A DNA stretch of 64,000 nucleotides from Thermococcus sp. M36 (GCF_012027355.1 NZ_SNUH01000001.1:558001-622000); one strand, 5' to 3'; positions 1 through 9,937 are shown, numbered from the stretch's first letter. Program-made: numbers and translations. The notes: generated from the letters alone by a model not told the origin.

Positions 1-152
1 ACCGTCAGTGCGGTCTTTGTCGCTATTTCGCGCCTCTCTTTCCAGCTCAGGTCGTGGGTAACACTCAGAAACACAGGGACGGCTCCGACCGGGTTGGTTA
101 TCGCGAACAGCCCACCGTAGAGCAGCACGAAGTATTTGAGATACTCTATCAC
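1..152 (-). CDS. MarC/SnatA-type membrane transporter, N-terminal part (runs off window)
   Basis: The N-terminal 50 residues of a membrane protein are visible, beginning at a GTG codon (150-152) preceded by GGTGGT. The hydrophobic first helix contains YGGLFAITNPVGAVPVFLSV, and the NPVGAVP part is the signature of the MarC/UPF0056 family. The Thermococcus member SnatA is a small neutral amino acid transporter. The remainder lies outside the window, so length and full topology cannot be judged. It is on the same strand as the OsmC gene that ends 40 bases upstream. Confidence 0.75.
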   Translation of the reverse strand, partial: MIEYLKYFVLLYGGLFAITNPVGAVPVFLSVTHDLSWKERREIATKTALT

Positions 153-192
153 GCGACCACCCGCACCGGCAGGAAAAGATGGGGTTAAAAAG

Positions 193-642
193 TTAATCCC
201 CCCGGCTTTCATCGGGGATTATCTCAAAAGAGTACGTGACCTCGGCACCGCTGAGCTTCACGTGCGCGCTGGCCGAGCAATACTTGTCCTGGCTCAGCTC
301 TATGGCGCGCTTCGCCTTCTCCTTGCTCACGTCGCCGTAAATCCTGTAGTGGATGTGAACCCTCCTGTAAATTCTCGGGTGCTCCTCGCGCCTCTCGCCG
401 CTTATCTCGACCTCCAGGCCTCTAATCGGCTCGCGCATCTTCTGGAGTATCATGACGACATCATAGGCTGTGCATCCGGCGACGATGAGAAGAAGGAGCT
501 TCATCGGGCTTATTCCTCCTTCCCCGAGAACCACCGCGCAACTTTCACCCTCTATCCTTCCAATGAACTGGGCTCCTTCCGTCCACCTCAGCTTTCCCTT
601 TATTTCGTCCCCCACTTGCTCCACCCATTCGATAAGACGCAA
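193..642 (-). CDS. OsmC-family protein
   Basis: A 149-residue OsmC/Ohr-type protein. Visible features are the central GCTAYDVV helix carrying the first conserved Cys and the KYCSASAHV segment with the second, in the typical spacing for thiol-dependent peroxide detoxification enzymes. The substrate is not known. The start is uncertain: a TTG at 642 opens the frame, but the TATA element at 645-656 places transcription near 625, so a leaderless start at the GTG at 624 is also possible. It is divergent from the radical SAM gene. Confidence 0.8.
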   Translation of the reverse strand: MRLIEWVEQVGDEIKGKLRWTEGAQFIGRIEGESCAVVLGEGGISPMKLLLLIVAGCTAYDVVMILQKMREPIRGLEVEISGERREEHPRIYRRVHIHYRIYGDVSKEKAKRAIELSQDKYCSASAHVKLSGAEVTYSFEIIPDESRGD

Positions 643-644
643 TT

Positions 645-656
645 CCTTTTAAGGGG
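645..656. promoter_or_regulatory. shared, near-symmetrical TATA element
   Basis: The sequence CCTTTTAAGG reads as a TATA box on both strands. It lies about 25 bases upstream of the ATG at 674 (+ strand), which fits leaderless transcription of the radical SAM gene, and about 25 bases from the 5' end of the OsmC frame on the - strand. One element may therefore serve both divergent genes. This is inferred from spacing only. Confidence 0.45.
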
Positions 657-673
657 TTTTCGTAGGGTAAAAC

Positions 674-1516
674 ATGTACATCCGACCCTTTGACCCCTGG
701 AAGGCGAAGCTCTGCACCTGCCCCTTTAAGTACACGCTGAACGTCTACACTGGCTGCGACCACGCGTGCGTTTACTGCTACATAACGAGCTACATCCCCA
801 ACGCCTTCCGGGTGAGGACTAAGGAGGGCCTTCTGCCGAAGCTGGAGAGAGAGCTCAGAAGGTTCGACAGGAGGTACATCGTAGCCCTTTCATACTCCTC
901 CGACCCGTATCCAACGGTGGAGCGCGAGCTGGGCATAACGCGGAAGGTTCTGGAGCTCTTCAGGCGCTATGGTGTCAGGTGCATGATCCTCACGAAGTCG
1001 GACATATTTGAGCGCGATCTCGACATCCTGGCCGAGCTGAAGTGCGCCGTTGGTGTAACCGTGACGACAGTCAACGAGAGGAAGGCAAAGCTCCTTGAAC
1101 CGAACGCGCTGTCGCCGATGGCCAGAATCCGGGCGCTCAGGAAAGCGAAAGAGGCGGGCATCCCCGTTTATGCCCGCATAGACCCGATAATCCCATTCTA
1201 CACGTGGGAAGACTTCGATGAGACGCTCGACGCGCTGGATTTTGTTGACCACATAACGGTTTCGACTCTCAAGCTCCGGCCAGACTCAAAGAGGCGCATG
1301 TCCGCCAAGTTCCCGGAGCTGATGGAAAAACTCTGGCCGCTATACGAGAGGGGTGAGAGGATAGGCGGATATTACTACCTGCCGCGCGAGCTGAGGTTTG
1401 AGATCTTAAGGGAAGCGGAGAGAAAGATTCTGGAAAGGGGGATCACGTTTGGTTCGTGTCGGGAAGGCTACCGTTCGTTTCCGAGCTGCGACGGGTCTCA
1501 TCTAGTCCCCCCGTGA
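674..1516 (+). CDS. SPL-family radical SAM protein
   Basis: A 280-residue radical SAM protein. The CxxxCxxC cluster motif is in TGCDHACVYCY near residue 30, followed by a TIM-barrel-like domain including RIDPIIPF. The arrangement resembles the spore-photoproduct-lyase-like (Rv2578c-type) radical SAM proteins found widely in archaea, whose substrates are mostly unknown. The ATG start has no ribosome-binding site but sits about 25 bases after a TATA box, so the mRNA may be leaderless. The last 74 bases overlap the 3' end of the convergent gene at 1443-2288. Confidence 0.8.
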   Translation: MYIRPFDPWKAKLCTCPFKYTLNVYTGCDHACVYCYITSYIPNAFRVRTKEGLLPKLERELRRFDRRYIVALSYSSDPYPTVERELGITRKVLELFRRYGVRCMILTKSDIFERDLDILAELKCAVGVTVTTVNERKAKLLEPNALSPMARIRALRKAKEAGIPVYARIDPIIPFYTWEDFDETLDALDFVDHITVSTLKLRPDSKRRMSAKFPELMEKLWPLYERGERIGGYYYLPRELRFEILREAERKILERGITFGSCREGYRSFPSCDGSHLVPP

Positions 1517-2288
1517 GCTCCTCCCGGATCTCCGCCTCTATCTCTGCCCTCTCAAGCTCTCTTCTCTGCACCCTGTACTCCGCGGCGGCCTTGATAAACG
1601 CCTCGTAGAGCCTCTTCATCTCCGGAAGATACTCCGGCCGCCACTGGACGCCGAGGATAAACCCCTCTGTGCCCTCAACTGCCTCGATAAGGCCGTCCAC
1701 GGAATACGCCACAGGCTTTATCCCCTCCCCCACACGCTTAACCGCCTGGTGGTGGAAGCTGTTGACCCCTATGTAAACTTCGTTGGTGCTCTCAACGTTG
1801 ATTTCCTGTCTCAGGATCTCGTAGAGTTTGGAGCTCGTCTTTATCCTTACCTGGTGGACTCTCTGACGGGGGTTGGTGGTTGCGGGATCCCAGTCATGCT
1901 TTACGGCTTTGGGTATGACGCCGAGATCCTGGTACAGGGTGCCGCCCAGGGCCACGTTTATCACGTGCATACCCCTGCCCATCCCGAGCAGGGGCAGTCC
2001 GGCCTTCACCGCCAGCTTGACGAGCTTCACCTCGAAGTCGTCCCTCTCAGTATCGACGGCCCTCAGGCTGTTCGAAGGGTCTTCCCCATAGAAGTAGGGG
2101 TGGACATCGGGGCCATCGATGAGGAGAACCCCATCAACGTTGGTAACAACATCATACGGGGGCTGGTTCAGCCCGAACACTACGGGTATTCCGCCTATCG
2201 AGCTGATTATCCTCAGATGGGTGCCGTCAACAAACAGCCGTCCGCTCAAGGGATCCACCTGACCTATGATACCTATCAGTGGGGGCAT
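1443..2288 (-). CDS. Class I glutamine amidotransferase-like (peptidase C26) protein lacking catalytic residues
   Basis: A 281-residue protein of the gamma-glutamyl-GABA hydrolase (PuuD-like) type. The fold markers are present: GVLLIDGPDVHPYFYG (about residues 53-68), the nucleophile-elbow region LLGMGRGMHVINVALGG (100-116), NSFHHQAV (177-184) and GVQWRPEY (213-220). In active members the elbow reads LGICRGMQ and the later motif GVQWHPE. Here the nucleophile Cys is Gly104 and the catalytic His is Arg217, while Glu219 remains. It should not hydrolyse glutamyl amides by the normal mechanism, so a binding or regulatory role is likelier. The C-terminal 25 residues overlap the convergent radical SAM gene. 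Confidence 0.8.
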   Translation of the reverse strand: MPPLIGIIGQVDPLSGRLFVDGTHLRIISSIGGIPVVFGLNQPPYDVVTNVDGVLLIDGPDVHPYFYGEDPSNSLRAVDTERDDFEVKLVKLAVKAGLPLLGMGRGMHVINVALGGTLYQDLGVIPKAVKHDWDPATTNPRQRVHQVRIKTSSKLYEILRQEINVESTNEVYIGVNSFHHQAVKRVGEGIKPVAYSVDGLIEAVEGTEGFILGVQWRPEYLPEMKRLYEAFIKAAAEYRVQRRELERAEIEAEIREELTGGLDETRRSSETNGSLPDTNQT

Positions 2289-2353
2289 GGTTTACCACCT
2301 TATACAAGGTGGGAAGGGAAGATGTAAAAAAGGTTTGCGGAAAACTGCAGAGG

Positions 2354-3595
2354 TCACTTCCGGAGCGCCCGGATTTCTTCCTCTATAACCCCAGCAAGCC
2401 TCTTGACGCCGTCGTGGATGACGTCCTCAGGCACGTACGTGAAGTTGAGCCTCATGGTGTTCTTGACGTCGCGGTGGGCGAAGAACGCCTCACCTGGGAC
2501 GTAGGCGACGCCCTTCCTTATGGCCTTCTCCGCCATCAGCTTTGTGTCTATGCCCTCCGGCAGGGTGACCCAGATGAACATTCCCCCATCGGGCTTCGTC
2601 CATCTGACACCTTCGGGCATGTACTCCTCAAGCGCCTCCAGCATTGCGTCCCTACGCGGCTTGTAGAACTCGATTATCTTCGGGATGTGCCTGTCGAGGT
2701 GGCCGTCCTCAACGTACTTCCAGGCTATGACCTGACTGAGGGTGTTGGCACAGAGGTCAACGGCCTGCTTGGCGATCTCTATCTTCCTTATGAAGTGCGG
2801 GTGTGCCGCTATCCAGCCAAGGCGGAAGCCGGGGGCGAGTATCTTCGAAAAGGTTCCGAGGTAGATAACCCTCCCCTCGTCGTCGAAGTGCTTTATCGGC
2901 GGTATCGGCTCACCGGAGTAGCGGAGCTCGCTGTAGGGACTGTCCTCAACGATGAGGAAGTCGTATTCATCGGCAAGCTCAATGAGCCTCTTCCTCCTCT
3001 CAAGGCTCATCGTGACGCCAGCGGGGTTCTGGAAGGTCGATACGGTGTAGACGAACTTGATCCTCTTCCCCTGCCTCCTCAGCTCCTCCAGCTTCTCCTC
3101 AAGAAGATCCACCCTCATACCCTCATCGTCCATGGGGATGCTGATGAATTCAGGTTCATAGTACTTGAAGGCGTTGAGTGCGGCGAGGTAAGTCGGCCCC
3201 TCGACTATCACTATGTCGCCCCTGTTGATGAATGTCCTCCCGATAAGGTCGAGTGCCTGCTGGCTCCCCGCGACCATCATTATCTCGACTTTGCTGGTCG
3301 GGATGCCGTAGCGGTTTTCCATCCACTTCGCGAGGGCAAGGCGGAGCGGGGTGAAGCCCTTTGTGGTTCCGTACTGCAGAGCTTTGTCTGCGTGGTGGGT
3401 GAGCACTTCGGCGGCAATATCCTTTATTATCTCAACGGGAAACGTTTCAGGGGCCGGGAGGCCTCCCGCAAGGGAAATCACATCCCCCGTCTCAACGAGC
3501 TTGAGGAGCTCCCTGATCTCGGACGCCTTCATTTCTCTGGCCTTGTCTGAGAAGTACACCTCAAAATCCAGTGAACCAGAACTCAGTTTGCGCAT
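2354..3595 (-). CDS. PLP-dependent aminotransferase, class I/II (aromatic / 2-aminoadipate type)
   Basis: A fold-type I aminotransferase of about 413 residues, like the Pyrococcus proteins related to kynurenine/aromatic and alpha-aminoadipate aminotransferases. Markers are SLAGGLPAPETFP near the N terminus, the GSQQALDLIGR cofactor helix, TFQNPAG, the Schiff-base lysine in GTFSKILAPGFRLGW, and RLNFTYVPE near the C terminus. The start is set at the ATG at 3595 because GGAGG lies 8 bases upstream; the frame stays open for 10 more codons to 3625. Substrate preference cannot be read from the sequence; aromatic amino acids would fit the peptide-fermenting lifestyle and the IorAB operon at 24 kb. 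Confidence 0.85.
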   Translation of the reverse strand: MRKLSSGSLDFEVYFSDKAREMKASEIRELLKLVETGDVISLAGGLPAPETFPVEIIKDIAAEVLTHHADKALQYGTTKGFTPLRLALAKWMENRYGIPTSKVEIMMVAGSQQALDLIGRTFINRGDIVIVEGPTYLAALNAFKYYEPEFISIPMDDEGMRVDLLEEKLEELRRQGKRIKFVYTVSTFQNPAGVTMSLERRKRLIELADEYDFLIVEDSPYSELRYSGEPIPPIKHFDDEGRVIYLGTFSKILAPGFRLGWIAAHPHFIRKIEIAKQAVDLCANTLSQVIAWKYVEDGHLDRHIPKIIEFYKPRRDAMLEALEEYMPEGVRWTKPDGGMFIWVTLPEGIDTKLMAEKAIRKGVAYVPGEAFFAHRDVKNTMRLNFTYVPEDVIHDGVKRLAGVIEEEIRALRK

Positions 3596-3842
3596 AAGCT
3601 TTTCCTCCACTTCCGTTCCCCCCATTTAATGTACACTTTTGAACACGTCCCCAGGTCTATACACGTAGGTTTAGCGGCGATTGGTTATAAATCTTTCTGC
3701 AATGGTCGTTAGAGCCATTTACAAACGTAAAAGTGGGGGAGAAAGTATTTTTAAGAACATCAACGAACAGCAGGGGGCACTGGTGAACACGAAAAGTTCT
3801 ATAAACCCTCCCGCCATAAATGGGGGTTACCAGAGGGGGTGA

Positions 3843-4817
<975 letters not shown>

Positions 4818-4819
4818 GG

Positions 4820-4836
4820 GCTTTTTTCTTTTCTCT
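4820..4836 (+). terminator. T-rich archaeal terminator after the R15P isomerase gene
   Basis: The sequence GCTTTTTTCTTTTCTCT directly follows the isomerase stop codon. Oligo-T runs of this kind are typical intrinsic termination signals in Thermococcus. Confidence 0.5.
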
Positions 4837-4867
4837 CACGCTGTTCTACCGATAGGACTTAAAAGGG

Positions 4868-4882
4868 GTAGCCCTTTTATAC
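4868..4882 (+). promoter_or_regulatory. TATA region for nop5-flpA
   Basis: The sequence GTAGCCCTTTTATAC lies about 35-45 bases upstream of the nop5 start, leaving space for a short leader with the GGTGA ribosome-binding site at 4904. Confidence 0.5.
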
Positions 4883-4913
4883 TTCGGAGACAAAAACTGA
4901 GAAGGTGATGATG

Positions 4914-6185
4914 ATGAAAGCGTACCTTGCCGAGAACGTCAGGGGCATATACGCCTTTGACGAGAGCGGTAATCTCATTGATCAGAAGGTTTTCTCTGGA
5001 AGGCCGGAAGCGAGCCTTGACAGGCTTTTAAAGGGCGAGCCAAGTGACGAGCTGGTTTCTTTCCTTGACGAACTCAAGGAGAGGGGCTACGACGAGTTCG
5101 TGGTGGAGGACTCCGAGCTCGGAAGGGCGCTGAAAGAGCTCGGCTACAACGCCACGGCGGAGTTTCCAAACATAGCCGGTGAGAAGCTCCGCTCAAGCCC
5201 GGAGGAGTTCCTCGGCGAGAACTGGTTTGACGAGTACTTCAACGTCGGTGTTGCCCTGACCAGGCTCCGCATACAGGAGCAGAGCGGTGCCAGAGACAAG
5301 ATGATAATCCAGGCCATCGAGTCCCTTGACGACATCGACAAGGTCATCAACCTGCTGGTTTCACGCCTCAGGGAGTGGTACAGCCTGCACTTCCCGGAGC
5401 TTGACGAGATACTACCCAAGCACCAGCAGTACGTTGCCTTCGTCAAGGCAGTCGGCCCGAGGGAGAACGTGAGCGAGGAGAAGCTCAAGAGCCTTGGCCT
5501 TCCCGAGGGCAAGATTGAGAAGATTATGAGGGCGGCGGAAACCTCGATGGGTGCTCCGCTCGGAAAGTTCGACGCGGACATCATAATGAAGCTCGCGAGC
5601 GAGATAAGCGACCTCTACAAGCTCAGGGAGCAGATAGAGGACTATCTCGAGATGGCAATGGATGAGGTCGCTCCGAACCTCAAGGCCCTCGTCGGCGCCA
5701 AGCTCGGTGCAAGGCTCCTCAGCCTCGCCGGTGGGCTCAAGGAGCTCGCCATGATGCCCGCCTCAACCATACAGGTCCTCGGTGCCGAGAAGGCCCTCTT
5801 CAGGCACCTGAGGAGCGGTGCTAAACCTCCAAAGCACGGCGTCATCTTCCAGTATCCAGCCATAAACCGCTCACCATGGTGGCAGAGGGGTAAGATAGCG
5901 AGAGCCTTGGCCGGAAAGCTCGCCATAGCTGCCAGAGTCGACTACTTCTCCGGCGAGTACATAGCCGAGGAGCTGAAGCAGGAGATAGAGCAGCGCATCC
6001 AGGAGATAAAGCAGAAGTATCCGAACCCGCCTAAGAGGAAGGCCAAGCCGGAAAAGAAGAAAAAGAAGAAGTTCAAGGGCAAGGAGAAGAAGGGCAAGGG
6101 CTTCGGTGGAAAGAAGAAGGAAAAGGCAGGAAAGGGTAAGAAGGGCGAGAAAGGCGGAAAGAAAAAGAAGAAAGGCAAGAGGTGA
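4914..6185 (+). CDS. nop5: NOP5 (Nop56/58), C/D box RNP core protein
   Basis: The scaffold protein of the archaeal box C/D ribonucleoprotein, which guides 2'-O-methylation of rRNA and tRNA together with fibrillarin and L7Ae. It has a short N-terminal domain, a long coiled-coil, the Nop domain (including GAPLGKFDADIIMKLASEIS and GAEKALFRHLR) and a Lys/Gly-rich basic tail over roughly the last 50 residues. Four start-like codons run in series (GTG 4905, ATG 4908, 4911, 4914); 4914 is chosen because GGTGA then sits 5 bases away, as in several other genes here. flpA follows 5 bases after the stop, so the two are co-transcribed. Confidence 0.93.
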   Translation: MKAYLAENVRGIYAFDESGNLIDQKVFSGRPEASLDRLLKGEPSDELVSFLDELKERGYDEFVVEDSELGRALKELGYNATAEFPNIAGEKLRSSPEEFLGENWFDEYFNVGVALTRLRIQEQSGARDKMIIQAIESLDDIDKVINLLVSRLREWYSLHFPELDEILPKHQQYVAFVKAVGPRENVSEEKLKSLGLPEGKIEKIMRAAETSMGAPLGKFDADIIMKLASEISDLYKLREQIEDYLEMAMDEVAPNLKALVGAKLGARLLSLAGGLKELAMMPASTIQVLGAEKALFRHLRSGAKPPKHGVIFQYPAINRSPWWQRGKIARALAGKLAIAARVDYFSGEYIAEELKQEIEQRIQEIKQKYPNPPKRKAKPEKKKKKKFKGKEKKGKGFGGKKKEKAGKGKKGEKGGKKKKKGKR

Positions 6186-6190
6186 GGTAG

Positions 6191-6871
6191 ATGAGGATTA
6201 AGAAGCACAAGTTCCCGGGCGTTTACGTCTTCATCGATGAGGACGGGAGCGAGAAGATAGCCACCAAGAACCTCGTCCCCGGCCAGAAGGTCTACGGCGA
6301 GAGGCTGATCAAGTTTGAGGGCGAGGAGTACAGGGTCTGGAACCCGAGGCGCTCCAAGCTCGGCGCGGCCATACTGAACGGCCTCAAGCACTTCCCGATT
6401 AAGCCGGGCTCAACCGTGCTCTACCTCGGTGTGGCGAGCGGAACGACCGCTTCCCACGTCAGCGACATAGTCGGCTGGGAGGGCAAGGTCTTTGGAGTGG
6501 AGTTCTCTCCACGCGTCCTCAGGGAGCTCGTTCCAATAGTCGAGGAAAGAAGGAACATAGTCCCGATACTTGGCGATGCAACGAAGCCAGAGGGCTATCG
6601 CGCGCTGGTTCCCAAGGTGGACGTCATCTTCGAGGACGTCGCCCAGCCAACACAGGCGAAGATACTCATCGACAACGCCAAGGTTTACCTCAAGAGCGGC
6701 GGCTACGGAATGATATCCGTCAAGAGCAGGAGCATTGACGTCACCAAGGAGCCGGAGCAGGTCTTCAAGGAGGTCGAGAAGGAGCTTGCGACCTACTTCG
6801 AGGTCGTCGAGAGGCTTTCGCTTGAGCCCTACGAGAAGGACCACACGCTCTTCGTGGTTAGAAAGAAGTGA
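6191..6871 (+). CDS. flpA: Fibrillarin-like rRNA/tRNA 2'-O-methyltransferase
   Basis: A 226-residue archaeal fibrillarin, the catalytic subunit of box C/D RNPs. It transfers a methyl group from S-adenosylmethionine to ribose 2'-OH at sites chosen by C/D sRNAs. The Rossmann-fold SAM site is seen at [20 protein letters not shown], with [10 protein letters not shown] and the conserved basic [10 protein letters not shown] segment later. It overlaps nothing and follows nop5 by 5 bases, GAGGTAG giving the ribosome-binding site. Two candidate C/D sRNAs in this window (41887-41944 and 61417-61480) would be substrates of this complex. Confidence 0.95.
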   Translation: MRIKKHKFPGVYVFIDEDGSEKIATKNLVPGQKVYGERLIKFEGEEYRVWNPRRSKLGAAILNGLKHFPIKPGSTVLYLGVASGTTASHVSDIVGWEGKVFGVEFSPRVLRELVPIVEERRNIVPILGDATKPEGYRALVPKVDVIFEDVAQPTQAKILIDNAKVYLKSGGYGMISVKSRSIDVTKEPEQVFKEVEKELATYFEVVERLSLEPYEKDHTLFVVRKK

Positions 6872-6887
6872 AAAAAACCTCTGTTTT

Positions 6888-7559
6888 TCATTCCCTCTTT
6901 ATCGGCAGGTACGGGATTATCCAGCCTATGAAGCTGTCCACACTGCGCGTCTGGATGTAGAGTGTCCCAGTCCCATAGAACTCGGCAACGAGCCCCTCAC
7001 CGCTGAAGAGCGTGCTCTTGAGCCCGCCAACCCTCTTCACCCGGAAGTCCAGCCCCTCGCTGAAGGCCACCATGTGGCCGGTGTCTATCACGAAGCGCTC
7101 GTTGTGGAGCTCCTTCTTGTATATTGCCCCAAAGCTAGAAAGGAACACGAGCCCCCTTCCCGTCATCTTGAGGAGGAACAGACCCTCCCGTCCAAAGAAG
7201 GTCTTCGCACCGCCCCACTTGGTGTCGATGCTTATCCCCTCCGAGCTGGCCAGGAAAGCACCGCTCTGGGCGTAGAGCGTCCCGTCCAGTTCAAAGACCT
7301 CGATGTCGCCGGGATACGCTGGCGCCAGCCCAACGGTTCCGGGACCATCTTCAGCCCTGAAGGTGTTTATGAAAAAGCTCTCTCCACCGAGCACCGAACG
7401 CTTTAAAGCTCCAAAAATGCCCCCCTTTGCCTTGGTTTCGAGCTTTATCGTGGGGCTCATGTGAACCATAGCCCCGGACTCCGCCTGTATGGCCTCGCCC
7501 CTCTCAAGCTCCACCTCAAGCAGGGAGAAGCTCGGCCTGTGCCTTATCTCGTACTTCAT
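6888..7559 (-). CDS. AIM24 / TIGR00266-family protein
   Basis: A 223-residue protein of the AIM24 family (TIGR00266), made of glycine-rich beta strands that form a double-psi/TRAP-like trimer fold in known members. Visible family features are ESGAMVHMSP near residue 28, the GESFFINTF strand, the LAPAYPGDI turn and GLVFLSSFGAIY. Biochemical function is unknown across the family. It is convergent with flpA, 16 bases apart, and divergent from the HMG-CoA synthase gene with its own TATA box. Confidence 0.8.
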   Translation of the reverse strand: MKYEIRHRPSFSLLEVELERGEAIQAESGAMVHMSPTIKLETKAKGGIFGALKRSVLGGESFFINTFRAEDGPGTVGLAPAYPGDIEVFELDGTLYAQSGAFLASSEGISIDTKWGGAKTFFGREGLFLLKMTGRGLVFLSSFGAIYKKELHNERFVIDTGHMVAFSEGLDFRVKRVGGLKSTLFSGEGLVAEFYGTGTLYIQTRSVDSFIGWIIPYLPIKRE

Positions 7560-7591
7560 TCGGATTCACCCGGGTAAAGTGTTGCCGTCAA

Positions 7592-7603
7592 CCTTTATAT
7601 ACA
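7592..7603 (-). promoter_or_regulatory. TATA box for the AIM24-family gene
   Basis: On the - strand the sequence TGTATATAAAGG lies about 35 bases before the ATG at 7559, a suitable TATA position for a short-leader transcript. Confidence 0.5.
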
Positions 7604-7641
7604 TCGGTATAGCCGATCGTCGAAAGGGGCTTTTACTTTCA

Positions 7642-7660
7642 CCGAAAGACTTTTATAACG
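7642..7660 (+). promoter_or_regulatory. BRE/TATA promoter of the mevalonate operon
   Basis: CCGAAAGACTTTTATAACG combines a purine-rich BRE with a TTTATA box about 52 bases upstream of the HMG-CoA synthase start. A weaker similar string (CGAAAGGGGCTTTTAC) sits at 7621-7636. Confidence 0.6.
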
Positions 7661-7711
7661 CGCCCCTCAACCTTAGCCGAAGTTACGTTCAGCTTTTGTG
7701 GGTGATGCACC

Positions 7712-8764
7712 ATGAAAAAGCTCCTGAAGCCGAGGCGCGAAGTCGGCATTGTCGGCTACGGTGCCTACGTCCCGATGTATAGAATCAAGGCGGAAGAGAT
7801 AGGGCGCGTTTGGGGGGTTTCGAGCTTCCCAATACAGGAGAAGGCAGTCCCCGGCCTTGACGAGGACGCACTCACCATAGGGATTGAAGCGGCGAGAAAC
7901 GCCCTTAAGAGGGCAGGGATAGACCCGAAGCTTATCCGCGCCGTCTGGTTCGGAAGCGAGAGCAAGCCATACGCCGTTAAGCCGACCGGCACGGTCATTG
8001 CCGAGGCGATAGGCGCGACCCCGGACGTCAGCACGGCGGACTTTGAGTTCGCGTGTAAGGCCGGGACCGAGGCGCTTCAGACTGCAATAGGCTTCGTCGG
8101 CTCAGAGATGGCTGACTACGCCATGGCCATCGGTGCGGACACGGCCCAGGGCAGGCCCGGCGACCACCTTGAGTTCACCGCCGGCGCTGGAGGCGCGGCC
8201 TTCATAGTCGGCCCCAAGAGCTCCGATACCGTCGCCTACTTTGAGGGCAGCTACTCCTACGTCACAGACACGCCCGACTTCTGGAGGCGCCAGCACGAGC
8301 ACTACCCGAGGCACGGGAACAGGTTCACCGGTGAGCCCGCCTACTTCCACCACATAATCAACGCCGCCAAGACGCTCATGGAGGAGCTCGGCTTGACCGT
8401 CAACGACTTCGACTACGCGGTCTTCCACCAGCCCAACGTCAAGTTCCCGCTCACGGCAGCCAAGATACTCGGAATCCCGAAGGAAAAAGTTCTCCCCGGA
8501 CTGCTCACGGGGATAATCGGCAACACATACAGCGGTGCAACGATGGTCGGCGTCTCGGCAGTTCTGGACATAGCCAAGCCCGGGGACAGGATACTGTGGG
8601 TAAGCTTTGGAAGCGGCGCGGGAAGCGACGCCTTCAGCCTCGTGGTCCAGGACGCCATTGAGGAGAAGCGCGACCTTGCGCCGAAGACCATGGACTACGT
8701 TAACAGGAAGAAGTACATAGACTACGCCCTCTACGCGAAGGCGAGGAGAAAGTTCATCATGTGA
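7712..8764 (+). CDS. Hydroxymethylglutaryl-CoA synthase
   Basis: A 350-residue archaeal HMG-CoA synthase, which condenses acetoacetyl-CoA with acetyl-CoA on the way to mevalonate and isoprenoid lipids. The nucleophile Cys is in [11 protein letters not shown] (C115), with [13 protein letters not shown] and a catalytic His in [20 protein letters not shown] precedes the ATG. It is followed directly by the thiolase and a DUF35 protein; in archaea these three form a single channelling complex in which the DUF35 protein bridges the two enzymes. The gene order here matches that complex. Confidence 0.95.
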   Translation: MKKLLKPRREVGIVGYGAYVPMYRIKAEEIGRVWGVSSFPIQEKAVPGLDEDALTIGIEAARNALKRAGIDPKLIRAVWFGSESKPYAVKPTGTVIAEAIGATPDVSTADFEFACKAGTEALQTAIGFVGSEMADYAMAIGADTAQGRPGDHLEFTAGAGGAAFIVGPKSSDTVAYFEGSYSYVTDTPDFWRRQHEHYPRHGNRFTGEPAYFHHIINAAKTLMEELGLTVNDFDYAVFHQPNVKFPLTAAKILGIPKEKVLPGLLTGIIGNTYSGATMVGVSAVLDIAKPGDRILWVSFGSGAGSDAFSLVVQDAIEEKRDLAPKTMDYVNRKKYIDYALYAKARRKFIM

Positions 8765-8774
8765 GGTGGTTGAG

Positions 8775-9935
8775 ATGAGAAAGGCCGTTATAATCGGTGC
8801 CGGCATGACCCCCGTCGGAGAACACTGGAAGCTCGGGCTTAGGGATCTCGCCGTCGAGGCCATTTTTAACGCGATGGAAGACGCTGGAATAGATAAGGTC
8901 GACTCCCTCTACGTCGGAAACATGATTTCCGGCCCCTTCGTTGAACAGGAGAACCTCGGAGCCCTCATAGCGGACTGGGCGGGCCTCGGGAACATACCAG
9001 CCGTCAAGATAGAGGCAGCCTGTGCGAGCGGAGGTGCCGCGGTTCAGGAAGGGGTTAAGGCCGTCATGAGCGGCCTTGAGGACGTCGTCGCGGTCGTTGG
9101 CGTCGAGAAGATGACCGACGCATGGCCGAGCGACGCCACCAGATACCTTGCCTACGCGGCAGATGCTGAGTGGGAGCTCTTCCACGGGGCGAGCTTTGTC
9201 GCTCTCAACGCACTCGTCATGCGCTACTACATGAAGACCTACGGCTACACCGAGGAGGACCTCGCTTTGTTCGCCGTCAACGCCCACGCCAACGGTGCTA
9301 AGAACCCCTACGCAATGTTCAAGCGCCCGATTAAGGTCGAGACCGTCCTCAAGAGCCCCTACGTGGCGGACCCGCTCAAGCTCTTCGATGCATCTCCCGT
9401 CTGCGACGGTGCCGCGTCCGTGATAATTACCACACCCGAGAAGGCCAAGGAGCTTGGCGTTCCGAAGGAGAAGTGGGTCGAGGTTGCCGGAATGGGGCGC
9501 GCCATAGACACCATAAGCCTCGCCAGCAGAGAGGATTTACTCACCCTCAAGGCCGCCAAAGTGGCCGCCGAGAGGGCCTACAAGATGGCGGGCGTCGAGC
9601 CGAAAGACATTGACTTCTTCGAGGTTCACGATGCTTTCACTGTCATGGCGGCACTCAGCCTCGAAGCCCTCGGCGCCGCCAAGAAGGGAGAGGGGGCCAA
9701 GCTGGCGAAGGAGGGACAGATAGCCATCGATGCCGACTACCCCATACAGACCATGGGCGGGCTCAAGGCTAGAGGACACCCCGTCGGTGCCACTGGAGTC
9801 TACCAGACGGTCGAGGCGGTGCTCCAGCTCCGCGGCGAGGCGCCGAGCCAGGTGCCCGATGCGGAAATCGGCCTGACCCAGAACATAGGCGGGACCGGTT
9901 CAAACATAACCGTTAGCATATTCAGGAGGGTGTGA
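8775..9935 (+). CDS. Acetyl-CoA C-acetyltransferase (thiolase)
   Basis: A 386-residue archaeal thiolase that supplies acetoacetyl-CoA to HMG-CoA synthase. The acylated Cys is in AACASGGAAVQEG (C83); a histidine is in GGLKARGHPVGATG, and a second Cys-type motif region is at GLTQNIGGTGSN, where the usual C-terminal CxG is replaced as in other archaeal members. The ATG at 8775 follows GAGGTGGTTGAG; the frame is open upstream to a GTG at 8766. It is the middle gene of the mevalonate trio. Confidence 0.93.
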   Translation: MRKAVIIGAGMTPVGEHWKLGLRDLAVEAIFNAMEDAGIDKVDSLYVGNMISGPFVEQENLGALIADWAGLGNIPAVKIEAACASGGAAVQEGVKAVMSGLEDVVAVVGVEKMTDAWPSDATRYLAYAADAEWELFHGASFVALNALVMRYYMKTYGYTEEDLALFAVNAHANGAKNPYAMFKRPIKVETVLKSPYVADPLKLFDASPVCDGAASVIITTPEKAKELGVPKEKWVEVAGMGRAIDTISLASREDLLTLKAAKVAAERAYKMAGVEPKDIDFFEVHDAFTVMAALSLEALGAAKKGEGAKLAKEGQIAIDADYPIQTMGGLKARGHPVGATGVYQTVEAVLQLRGEAPSQVPDAEIGLTQNIGGTGSNITVSIFRRV

Positions 9936-9937
9936 AG

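Noticed and set aside
2279-3550. A 423-codon + strand frame over the aminotransferase gene
   Set aside because: The - strand aminotransferase has full family motifs; the + frame has none.
6040-6185. A low-complexity AAG/GGC repeat tract
   Set aside because: It is simply the Lys/Gly tail of NOP5, common in archaeal homologues.
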